64,000 nt of DNA from Eudorina sp. 2006-703-Eu-15 (taxonomy: Eukaryota > Chlorophyta > Chlorophyceae > Chlamydomonadales > Volvocaceae), in assembly GCA_003117195.1 (NCBI GenBank), contig BDSI01000242.1:18028-82027 (forward strand). The letters run 5' to 3'. Shown one piece after another: positions 54,873-64,000 of this stretch. Position 1 is the stretch's first letter, and each line of letters begins with the position of its first letter. The position numbers and the translations under genes were made by a program. Below the pieces are notes generated by a model. It was not told the DNA's origin, searched no databases, and was given only the letters and a program-made list of their open reading frames with translations.

Positions 54873-57310
54873 ATGATGCTGCAGGGTCGCCTGAACGCTC
54901 GCCCGACTGCCCGCGTCGCTGCTCGCCCGGCACGGATCAGCGCGGTTAGGACCCAGGCTCTTTTTGGGCTGGGTGGTGGCGCGAAGACTGCTGATCCATC
55001 GACCAGCGAGTTCTACCAGTTCACTGTCAAGGTGAGAATAAGGACTTCATGCTGATGGTTGGCAGCAAGCATGGCCATTCAATGATCGATCGAGCTGGGT
55101 CACCCAGATGTAAGTATAATAGCACCATTATCTCTCCAAAGGTGTCGGCGTATGCGATGTCGTGTCGGGGTGCCTTCAGGACATTGATGGCAAGGAGTTC
55201 AAGCTCTCGAACCTGAAGGGCAAGGCGGTTCTAGTAGTCAACCTGGCCTCTCAGTGCGGCTTCACTCCGCAGTACACGGAACTGCAGGCGCTCTACGACA
55301 AGTTCGGCAAGCAGGTGCGGCAACGCCCCGCCTGAAGCCCCTTGAACCATCGCGGTCCGCCTGGTCCGTCCGCCGACATGATGCAGGCGGACGATGTGCA
55401 ACATGGCCGCGGACGATGTGCACCCATTCCCACGCAACCGTGTGAACCATCCGGGAGTCTGGATACTTTCCAGTGCCTTCTCCGCCAATCGTTAAGCCGT
55501 GTCCCTGAGCATTCGTAAGCGACTAACTGGCTTCGCGCTGCTGTCCAACCTCGCACTGAAAGGAGTGCACTGGCATCTTCTGCCGCATACCCATCTGTGA
55601 GCAAACCCCATCGTTGGCATCGGGGTCTGGGCGGCAGTCAAGCCTCGTACCTATCCATCAGGAAGCGTTGAGTAGGCTAGTAAACGTTTTCCTTATGCTG
55701 AAACGCCCTACCTCAGCCCTGGCCTACCCTGCGCAAATCTCCGCCGCCCCCCCCCCGGCTTCCCCCTACCTCTGCCTCCCCCCAGAACTTCACCATCTTG
55801 GGCTTCCCGTGCAACCAGTTCGGTGCTCAGGAGCCCGGCAGCAACCAGTCCATCAAGTCGTTCGCCAAGTCGGCCTACGGAGTCACCTTCCCGCTCATGT
55901 CCAAGGTCGACGTCAACGGCCCTGGAGGTGAGCGGACGGGTGGGGCCTGCCGGGGGAAACCCCAGCTGATTATCCAGTCGGGGCGCGAGGCTGGTCTCAG
56001 ACGGGCTCTCAGACGAGGCGTGTGAAGCGAGAAGCCCGCCTGATCCAAACCAGTTACCAATATACTCGCCAAATCACCTGCAAACGAAAGAACATCAAAA
56101 CCACAACGGAACAAGGGAGTCGCGCCACCACCGGCCCAGGAAGGAATGAAGGAGACGTGTGTTTGTGTGTTTATTGAGAAGCTCATTTGAACCTCTTTGT
56201 TGTGCTTCCCTCGACAAGCAAGGCAGGAGGGCGTGTGGATGTGTTTCTAAGGATCGTGGAGAAAGTTACTCGCCCAGGTCGGCATATCGGCATAGCATCG
56301 GCCCGCCGTCGAACCCGTCTTGCTGATCTGAGCCCCCTCGTCTCGTCCCCTTGCAGCTGAGCCGCTGTTCACGTGGCTCAAGTCCCAGAAGGGCGGCATG
56401 ATGGGCAACGACATCAAGTGGAACTTCAGGTTTGTCAGGGACGGACCCGAGGGCAAGGTGCTCCGAATGGGTGGGTTCCTGGGGCCAGCGCGAACCGGCG
56501 GACAACCGGCAATAGCTGGCCAGCGCAGCCGGGCAGGTTTCGAAGCCATCCGCTCATCAGCCCCGGCCCTGACCGCATCTGCGGCTAAAAGGACCAGGGT
56601 AGTGGTCAGCACTACAGCGATTTTATTCGGTTTAACAAGGAGCGCGTGGACAGTGATTGAGAGGGTACGGGCGGAGCGGCGGTGTGGCAGCGCCGATGGC
56701 GGACGTGCGGATCTGGTGCCCACGACACTGTGCGCCTCTGCAGCGTCAGCGACCTTGAATGCTAGGGCAGGGACAGCGGCCTATGTTGGATGGGCCCCGT
56801 AAGAGACAGGACCATGTTATCTGATGGGACCGTCCCTGCCGGCCGGCGCCGTTTCACCTCGCGTTCTCTCTTTCCTCCCTGCGCAGCAAGTTCCTGGTGG
56901 ACAAGGACGGCAACGTGGTGGGCCGGTGAGTGCGCACGAATTTTCACGTACTGGGCGGCGAAGACTGTACTGCCAGTGGCAGGTCCCGCTAGCGCCTAAG
57001 CTAGCGTAGCACGTGCGCCAGTGTACAGCAGAATTACCCGTGCACAGACGGAACAGAGGGGGACAGGCACACGGACGCACTTCTTTGTTGTTTTGATGAA
57101 TACCGTTGCCATCAACCCCTTGTGGGGCGAGTGGCCCGGACCTGTCGGCACGTGCGTGTGCCGCACACATGATCCGCCCTCCGGGCCTCCGGGGATCTCC
57201 TCAGCAGTCTGAACGCCTCGCGTGCACCTCTTCCTGCCCACCCCACGCCCAGGTACGCTTCCACCTCCACCCCGACCTCCCTGGAGGGCGACATCCGCAA
57301 GGCCCTCTGA
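54873..57310 (+). CDS. GPX: glutathione peroxidase, cysteine type, probably plastid
   Basis: Six exons join in phase to 201 residues: 54873-55031, 55180-55314, 55786-55927, 56357-56429, 56887-56925, 57253-57310. The enzyme reduces hydrogen and lipid peroxides. Residues 1 to about 35 are basic, Ala/Arg-rich and without acids ([20 protein letters not shown]), a likely chloroplast transit peptide. The peroxidase fold follows: [34 protein letters not shown] with the peroxidatic Cys79 (a TGC codon, not selenocysteine TGA), [15 protein letters not shown] with Cys107, and [14 protein letters not shown] with the active-site Trp-Asn. No third Cys is present, where many plant enzymes have a resolving Cys in the region here reading [13 protein letters not shown]. 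Two ATGs stand at the start (54,873 and 54,876). Likely reductant is thioredoxin, as in plant GPX proteins. Confidence 0.93.
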
Positions 57311-59910
57311 GCGCTCTGGCTGTGCGGTCGGACGGGCTGCACTCCCTAGAGCCTGAAACTTGGATGGATAATAGAGGTGCACGCCGGTGGGGCGCCTTGG
57401 GCCCGGGCAACAGGGCATGGGAGAAATGATCGGGCCCACACGCGGGCTTTGGAAGACTCGGATTGGCATGAAGTGCATTTGACGTTTTGGACCGAATAGA
57501 GAGGTCCAGTGTGTGCTCAGGGGAACACGCGCTCCTCTTGTCTATGACTCTGGTTGGGTCGGACTGGCTGGGATGCGGAGCCGCCTCGAGTGCGGGGGAG
57601 CGTGTGCCTGGCGTGCGCGCCCCTGGGGTGTGTAGTACCGGGCGCCGTGCTCAATTTTGGGCGGCACACAAAGCACGTCAAAGAGACCCTCCTGCCTCGG
57701 GTTGGTCCGGGCAGGGGCACGATGTGCGTGCCAAGCTGAGCACAGGCGAAGGTTGGCGAGTGGTGTGGCTCGCGCGGAGCCGAGCAATGGCCCGCATGTT
57801 CAGAGCACATCTGAAACGTGTATTTACCCGCGGGGTCCACTGTAACACTAATATGTGTGATGTATTCACGGACCGGTATATCTCCGGATCTGCTGAGGGG
57901 CTCTGGGAGCTGGGTGTTGCCGGTAAACAAGTGGTCCCGCTCCCTGGCCCTGCCACCCTTCGCCCCGCCCACCTGCGGGGCGGAAAGACAGTCGTCGGAG
58001 CGTGCGGGGTCTGGCTGGCAACAGCCGAGCATGTGGGGGCTGCGTCCACCGGCTTGATCCTTGAAACCCCCACCAGGGACGCATTCGACGATACTGATTC
58101 ACACCGGGCGTTCTTACTGAAGCCCCACCGCGTTGCACAGCCCCCCTATCGGGTCGACTGTATACGGTGCTGCGGGCCCTCGGGTGCAGACTCACCCCCA
58201 CCCCCCCTTGAGTCCCAGGGCCCTACGGGGCCACCTGTCTGCCGCCTGGGAAGTCCATGCTGCCAGGCACTGCCCTCCTCCCTGGTACTAAAAGTACGTA
58301 TACCCATGTTTGTACACTTTGGGGGGTGGCAAATGATCGCCGACATTTGCATCTCTGTCTTTGTGAACAATCGAGTATTCAGTGCCTCGCTATGCATGCT
58401 TGCTTGGGCTAATCTGTCAAAGTGACCCAGTCCTGTTAATGATGTTGCAGTGGACCGCCGCGGGTCATCGATGACAGCCGCAGCCTCCTCGCCACCAGGT
58501 TACAAACCCACGTGTCTTGGCCGCCTGCCGAGCCCTGTGTGATTACACACTGGTTGCCAAGCGTGGGAGCGAGGGGAGCATACGCGTGGTGGCATTCAGA
58601 CAGCGCCCAGCGGCGCGTACCGACGGCGCGGAACTTGCCAGGGCTGTGGGGCCCTGCAGGCGCTGCCGTATTTAGTATTTACATGCTACCAGCCGCGACA
58701 AGCTCGCTACAAGCGTGACCGTCGCCCCCACACCTTCACAGCGCAGAGTTCTCCGACCAAAGGAATGCCACTCACGGACGCAAAGTCAGGAAACGCCATA
58801 TCGTGTGCCCAGGGTCATATCCCATCCTTGTTGCTGCTTCTGCTGAGGAGGACGAACGCCGCAACATCTATCGCCTTTATTGGTAAAAGCCCCGACCCGG
58901 ACAGGCCCCTTCCTATTCCCCCTCAAAAGCCCGTGCGGTAGCGGCGGCTGCGGCAGCAGTAGCAGCGCCGCCGCCGCCGCCACGGCCGCGAGTGGCGCCA
59001 CCAGTACGCGGCCCCGGCGGTACGACCTGCGGGACCCGCTGCGTCCCCTGGACTCATTTGGCAGCCACGACCCGTGGCCACCCAGCTACGGTACAATCAA
59101 AACAAAACACAGCGACCATATGTTCAACTTCCTGGCCATGCCTCGAACCACAATGTTACCGAAGGGCGCCCAACGGCGGATGCTCCATCTTCCTACCTAC
59201 CGTGTGTGAGGATGTGACAGGCTTGAACGACTTCAACTGACTTGAATGTTGAATCTACCAGCGTGGGCGCGCACATACATGCTTTTGACGCAAAGTGCAT
59301 TGCGCTGTTTCCCTCTCAAGTCCAAACAGAGGGATCCAACAGCAGCGGGGCCAGGTGCCCCGACTGCGCGCTGGACGACGAAGGGGGGGAAGGACCGCCG
59401 GGTGCGTCGCGGCCCAACGGAACCTCAGCAAACACCCCCCACATGTACGCGCCTTATTATGTGCCTCATGTACGGCGCCTGAGCCCGCCATCCACCTCAT
59501 CTGTCGCACCCGCTCCGCGCCCCTGGGCAGTCGCCCATCAAATCGAACTGCTGCGGCCACACCGCCTCGGCGTCTCCTCTCCTCAACTGCATGACCGCGC
59601 CTCCTCCCTCCCTGAAAACAGCGCGGCGGCCCATCCGTCCCTCCCGACGCCCGCAAACATCCAGGACAGCATGCCTCGGTCATGACTAGACGGCACCAAA
59701 AACGCAACCCTGGCACACATAACCTCGCTACGAAAACCGACAAGAAGCACCCCATGACTAACTTATTGACCGGACTTCCACGTCCATGTAAATACCGGCA
59801 TCATCCTCCGAAGAGGTGTGCTTGGCTCGTTCTGTGCTTGCCCTTTGTCTTGATCTTCGGCCTGCGCCTCCGCACCTGCATCTCCAGCCCAACACGAGGC
59901 GGCACCCTCC
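57311..59910. other. intergenic with a coding-like patch
   Basis: This holds the GPX 3' UTR and, at the right, the myosin 3' UTR (a minus-strand TGTAA is at 58,679-58,683). Between them, 58,940-59,092 has high GC, an open plus frame reading RRYDLRDPLRPLDSFGSHDP and a possible donor (CTACG|GTACAA). Two further exon-like pieces lie at 58,452-58,498 and 58,745-58,800. They might form a small plus-strand gene, but I cannot assemble or name it. Confidence 0.35.
57841..57845 (+). terminator. possible poly(A) signal TGTAA for GPX
   Basis: TGTAA 530 bp after the GPX stop, a usual 3' UTR length for volvocalean genes. Confidence 0.45.
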
Positions 59911-62900
59911 TCATGACGACGCCGACGGCGCCAGGCTCTCCAGCAGCATGAACGCAAACGCCGCCGGCGGGCAGTCCTCTCCGCACAGCGCCGGCGGCAG
60001 CCCCCCGTGCAGCCCCTCGTGCAGCTTGGGCTCGTTGATGATGTGCAGCAGCTGCCTCGCCACCGCCCCCGTGGCGCCGGCGCCGCCCTGCACGATCAGC
60101 GGGGCGCTGTCCTCATCCAGCAGGAACGTCACGATGAGGCCGCCGTTGTTGACCAACGAGTGCCGCCGCTTCATCTCCTCAAGCACCTCGCCCGACACGT
60201 TGCGGGAAACCGCCGCGGCAGCCGCCGCCGCCTCCGGCGACAGTGGCGGCGGCGGCGGCGCTGAAGCGTCCGCCTCGTCCGCGGCGGCTGCCGCCGCCGC
60301 GGCGGCGACTGCAGCCTCCGCCACGGCCTCCAAGTCTGCGGCGCCAGCTCCCTCACCCTGCGTGGCCGTCTCGCCCTCCTGCGTTGCCGCTGGCTCCGCC
60401 TCCTCCTTCTCTCTAGCTTGCTCATCCTTTGCTGTCTCACTGGTGGCTGGGGCCTCCGGTTCCGCCTCGAGCGTCCCGGCGGCGGCGGCGGCGGCAGCGG
60501 GCGGCTCCGCTGGGGGCGATGCAGCCCGGGAGGGCGACTGCGGCGCCGCGGGTGCTGTCGGTGGCGGTGGCGGCAGGGGCGAGTCGTCCCAGAAGGTGGT
60601 GGCCAGGCGGTAGAGCTGCTGCACGTTGAGTGCGGGGCACATGGCGGTGAAGTCGTCCAGCTTGAGCGCCCCCTTGTTGGCCAGGATCAGGAAGTGAGAG
60701 GCCTGGGGAAGGGGAGGGGGAAGGGGAGGGGAGGGGAGAGGGATTCAGCGCCGGACAGCCGTAAGAGCGCGCCGAGGGCCTTTCGGGCAAGAGATTTACA
60801 TGGCCCGCGCTGACCCAAACCCGCGCCCTTACCCCACATAGCCCCTACAGTGAGGTATGCCACGCAAAGTACCGCAATCTACTCCGCCAGCGAGTGCTGA
60901 GCGTGACTGTGCTCGTTGTCGCGTTTGACTGGCTCCCCCTCCCCCCATACGCACGACTGGCTCCCCCTCCCCCCATACGTTACACCCACTCGCCGACCCA
61001 CTCGCACCTGGCGGATGTGCCTCAGGTTCTCCGCCAGCACCGCCAGCTCCTCCCCCGCGGCCACCACTGGCCTGGATCCGGATCCGGGGACCTGGCCCGT
61101 ACTGGACAGACGACCCGGGGACGCAGGGCTGGGCCCGTCGGGCGCCTGGCCGCCTCCCTCCGCCCCCGCCCCGGCCTCTGCCGCTCCACCTGCCCCCGCT
61201 GCCGCCCCGGACAGAGGCGGCGGGACGCTCCCCGCCAGCCAGGCGTCCAGCAGCTGCAGCCCCGCCACCAGGTAGCGCGCGTTGGAGGTGCAGCAGCACT
61301 CGGGACGCAGGAGCAGCTGGTTGAAAAGCTGCACGTCGATGAAGGCCAGGGTCTGCGGGGTGGGGAGGGAGGAGGGGCATATATGAAGTCGGTAGACTAC
61401 AGGCGGGCAGGGGAGAGAGGGCGAAGGAAGCGCCGAAGACATGGGCAGTAGGTGATGGGATTCGCATATTCTGCACAGCCGCGCACGCACCTGAGATGTG
61501 ATACGGCTGGCTGCACTCGTAACCTGCAGCCCAACATCTCTCGACCTCGCAGGTTTTCACCTCGCGTCCTTGAGAACAGGCCAGGACCCAAACCACTCTT
61601 CCACATCCGCCCTCTCAACCTCCCTCGGGGCCCGCTGCCCGCCTGAAACCGCAGCCGCCTCCCCCCACCTTTTCCTCAGGGAACTCCACCGCCACGAACC
61701 ACCATCAACTGTCACCCATCGGTCCCCTCCCCATCACTGAACCCCTCCCTCCACCCGCGGCCCCCATCCGCCGCCCCCACCTGCTTGAAGAGGCAGCGGA
61801 TGAGTATCCTGGGCACATGCGCCTCCCGCAGCAGCGCCAGGTGCTCGGACAGCACCGCGATCAGGTCCGTCCAGGCCTGCAGCGAGGAGGCGGGAGGCGA
61901 GGAGGCGGCGCCGCCCGCCGAGCTGCCCGCCGAGCCGCCTGCGGTGCCACCATGCGCATGCGGTGCCGGCAGCTCAGCGACGAAGCGGAATGGCAAACAC
62001 GACCAGGGAGCGAAACCGCACGTTACAGCGGCGGCAAACATGCTCCCCAAGCAGCTCCTGTGCACCGCGAGAAGCCGTACACCCCCCGGGGAAATCATAC
62101 CGACCCCATCAGAGCACCACGGCCTCTCTCACACCTAGTCGCCCAGTGCCCCTCAAGCAGATCAATACCCTCCCTGGCCGCTAGCCGCCACCCGATCAGC
62201 CCCTCCAGGCTGCTTCACGCACCCCAACACCCCCATGCAGGCCATGTGCACAACTCCCCCCCTTCCCGTTCAGGACCACGCCGCGCTGACGAATGGACTT
62301 CTTACCCACGTCCGATATCCTAGGAAGGCCCCCCCCCGCGGCTGCTGCAGCGCCGGGCCCCTCCGACAGCTCCCCCGCCCGACGGGGGGAGAAGACCGCC
62401 AGGGGTTGCTGCACGCAGGCCGGCAGTACGGCACTGACGTGGCGCTTGAGCGAATCCCGCATCTGTAGGTACGTCTTTTGTACGATCAGATCCAGCTGCT
62501 GGCGGAAGGCCTGCGGCGAGTGGGCCGATGGGCCTGCGGCGGCGGCGGCGGCGCCTCCCGGTGGCGGCGATACCGAAGCGGCGGCCGGCAGCGGAACTGA
62601 GGCCGGCGGGTGCTGCTCGGGGGGACCTCCGGCGCTGGGGCTGGGGCTCCGCACGGAGGCGCTGCTGCCGTTGAACCCCGCGGCGGGCGGCGACGAGTGG
62701 GCCTCCGCTGCTGCCTGCGGTGAACACAAGCCGCGGGGCGGAAAGCGTGCGGCAGTACAGGAGCAGGGCGGCAGGGGGCGGGGCGGGTAAAGAGGTGAGA
62801 TAATGTGGGTAACAGCCGTAATGGAGGGTTCATGGAGTAAGGCATGCCGCCATATCCATCCGTTCCGTGATGGCGATGATGGTGGTGGGGTGACTGGGCA

Positions 62901-63810
62901 GCGCTGGAGTCGTCCATGAGCCAAAGGAGCCCGACCAGAGACCCCTGACGGCCTCGCAGTAGCCGTAGCCCCCGAGAGGTTGCGGACCCACCGGACTGAC
63001 CCACCGGACTGACCCACCGGACTGACCCACCGGACTGACCCACCGGACTGCGACACACCTCGGCCCCCGCGTGAGTGAGCCCCCACCGGCGCCGCGGTCA
63101 CAGGGATACTCTACCCTCCACCCGGAGTATCGGACTCAGGATCCGGACTCAGGATCCGGACCCGGGATCCGAACTCCGGTCATCACGGGCCTGCGCTGCT
63201 GCTGCGCCCAGCGACGCCACCGCCCTCCCTACCCCGTACACTCCGGATTCAATTGACCGAGCCAACAGCCAGCCAGCACACACATACACGCCGGTAAGAC
63301 TCTGCCAATCTCCCCCGCCGGCCCACCCCGACCTCCACCCCTCCGTCCCCCTGACGCAGCCCCCCTCCCACCTCTGCATCCGCGGCCGGCTCGTCCATCG
63401 CCCCGGAGCTCTGCCGCTGATGCTCCTGCCCCTGCCCCTGCCCCTGCTCGTGCGCAGCGGCCGCATCGCCGCCGTCCGTGCCGGCTCCGGCTCCGGCGGG
63501 CGCAGCGCCCGCCCCCGAGCCCCCCTTGCTGGCCGAGCTCGCCCGCCGCCTCATCAGCAGGTTCTTGCCGAGCAGCTGCATGCCGCTCAAAGTGTTGCCC
63601 ATGCGCTTCTGCAGCTCCTGGACCTTGGCGGCGGCGGCGCTGGCGGCCCGGGCCATGGATGCGCGCGCGTCGCCCGCCACCACCGCCAGCGGCGTGGGGT
63701 GATGTGGCTGCGCGTGGGGTTCCCCGGACCCGGCGGCGGACCTGGCTGAGAGGGCTGTGAGGGGCAGGTGGGGATCCACCAGGGCCAGCAGGATAGCGGT
63801 GACCGACAGC
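59911..63810 (-). CDS. class XI myosin heavy chain, C-terminal tail (partial)
   Basis: Five exons join in phase on the minus strand: 63810-63372, 62714-62306, 61938-61781, 61352-61008, 60702-59911. The 5' part, with the motor, lies beyond the right edge. The visible part is the globular tail (DIL domain) that binds cargo in class XI/V myosins: FRQQLDLIVQKTYLQMRDSL, HVPRILIRCLFKQ, IDVQLFNQLLLRPECCCTSN, LAENLRHIRQASHFLILANK, MCPALNVQQLYRLATTFWDD, VSGEVLEEMKRR and VTFLLDEDSAPLIV. Upstream is a helical segment (AKVQELQKRMGNTLSGM). Ala/Pro/Glu-rich inserts interrupt the tail, the longest (about 120 residues) between FWDD and VSGEV. In algae and plants such myosins move organelles along actin. Confidence 0.9.
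62985..63049. repeat. five 13 bp tandem units in a myosin intron
   Basis: The unit GACCCACCGGACT is repeated five times without error in the intron between 62,715 and 63,371. Confidence 0.9.
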
Positions 63811-63826
63811 CTGCGGGCGCCGGGAG

Positions 63827-64000
63827 TGAGGTGGGGAGTGAGGTGGGGTGGGAGGTGGGGTGGGAGGTGGGTGGGGTGGGGTGGGAGGTGGGGAGTGAGG
63901 TGGGGAGTGAGGTGGGGAGTGAGGTGGGGTGGGAGGTGGGGTGGAAGGTGGGGTGGAAGGTGGGGTGGGAGGTGGGGTGGGAGGTGGGGTGGGAGGTGGG
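63827..64000. repeat. G-rich minisatellite in a myosin intron
   Basis: Imperfect tandem units of the form GTGGGGAGTGAG, GTGGGGTGGGAG and GTGGGGTGGAAG fill the end of the window and run past it. With so many GGGG blocks it has strong G-quadruplex potential on the plus strand. Confidence 0.9.

Noticed and set aside
55245..55260. Selenocysteine in the GPX active site, as in some algal GPX proteins
   Set aside because: The catalytic codon is TGC, and no in-frame TGA lies at the active site.
57487..58425. 312-codon plus-strand ORF after GPX
   Set aside because: It covers the GPX 3' UTR and the probable poly(A) signal, has no domain-like pattern, and its codons do not resemble those of the neighbouring genes.
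1..64000. CRISPR array, rRNA genes, canonical tRNA genes, or telomeric TTTTAGGG arrays
   Set aside because: None seen on either strand. The tandem repeats present are simple triplets, minisatellites or retroelement copies.

Overview
The window looks like nuclear DNA of a volvocalean green alga such as Chlamydomonas. The evidence is very GC-rich coding exons, many short introns per gene, alanine-, proline- and glycine-rich low-complexity inserts inside conserved proteins, TGTAA-type poly(A) signals, and a plant-type LINE. The species is not proven from the sequence alone.

Positions 1 to about 17,480 are one block of nested non-LTR retrotransposon. Around a dozen fragments of a single L1-type LINE family lie in both orientations: ORF1, then ORF2 with an apurinic endonuclease, a reverse transcriptase and a terminal zinc-knuckle domain, then a 1 kb 3' UTR and poly(A). 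The fragments are inserted into each other, with tail-to-tail and head-to-head junctions. A second, short poly(A) family that resembles a SINE is inserted among them. Self-nesting of one LINE family is the behaviour known for Zepp elements of Coccomyxa and Chlorella and for the Zepp-like LINEs that mark putative centromeres in Chlamydomonas. This block may therefore be the edge of such a cluster.

Positions 18.6 to 22.3 kb hold a complete ten-intron gene (plus strand) for a probable secreted zinc metallopeptidase with a VHL-like beta domain. From 22.3 to 37.7 kb the DNA is lower in GC and poor in genes. It has a proline-rich ORF, a coiled-coil-like ORF, a few membrane-protein-like exons, and otherwise nothing I can assign.

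From 37.7 kb to the right edge the genes are ordinary housekeeping genes: a small antibiotic-biosynthesis-monooxygenase (ABM) protein (minus); a RAD17 checkpoint clamp-loader gene (plus) divergent from it; a beta-propeller protein (minus) preceded by an F-box-like gene (minus); a cysteine-type, probably plastid, glutathione peroxidase (plus); and the tail end of a class XI myosin heavy chain (minus) that runs off the right edge. For the metallopeptidase, ABM, RAD17 and GPX genes, and for the visible parts of the propeller and myosin genes, exon phases join without error. These models were built by hand from splice signals and family similarity, not from transcripts. The genes share no single pathway; RAD17 acts in the DNA damage checkpoint, GPX in peroxide detoxification and myosin XI in organelle transport.
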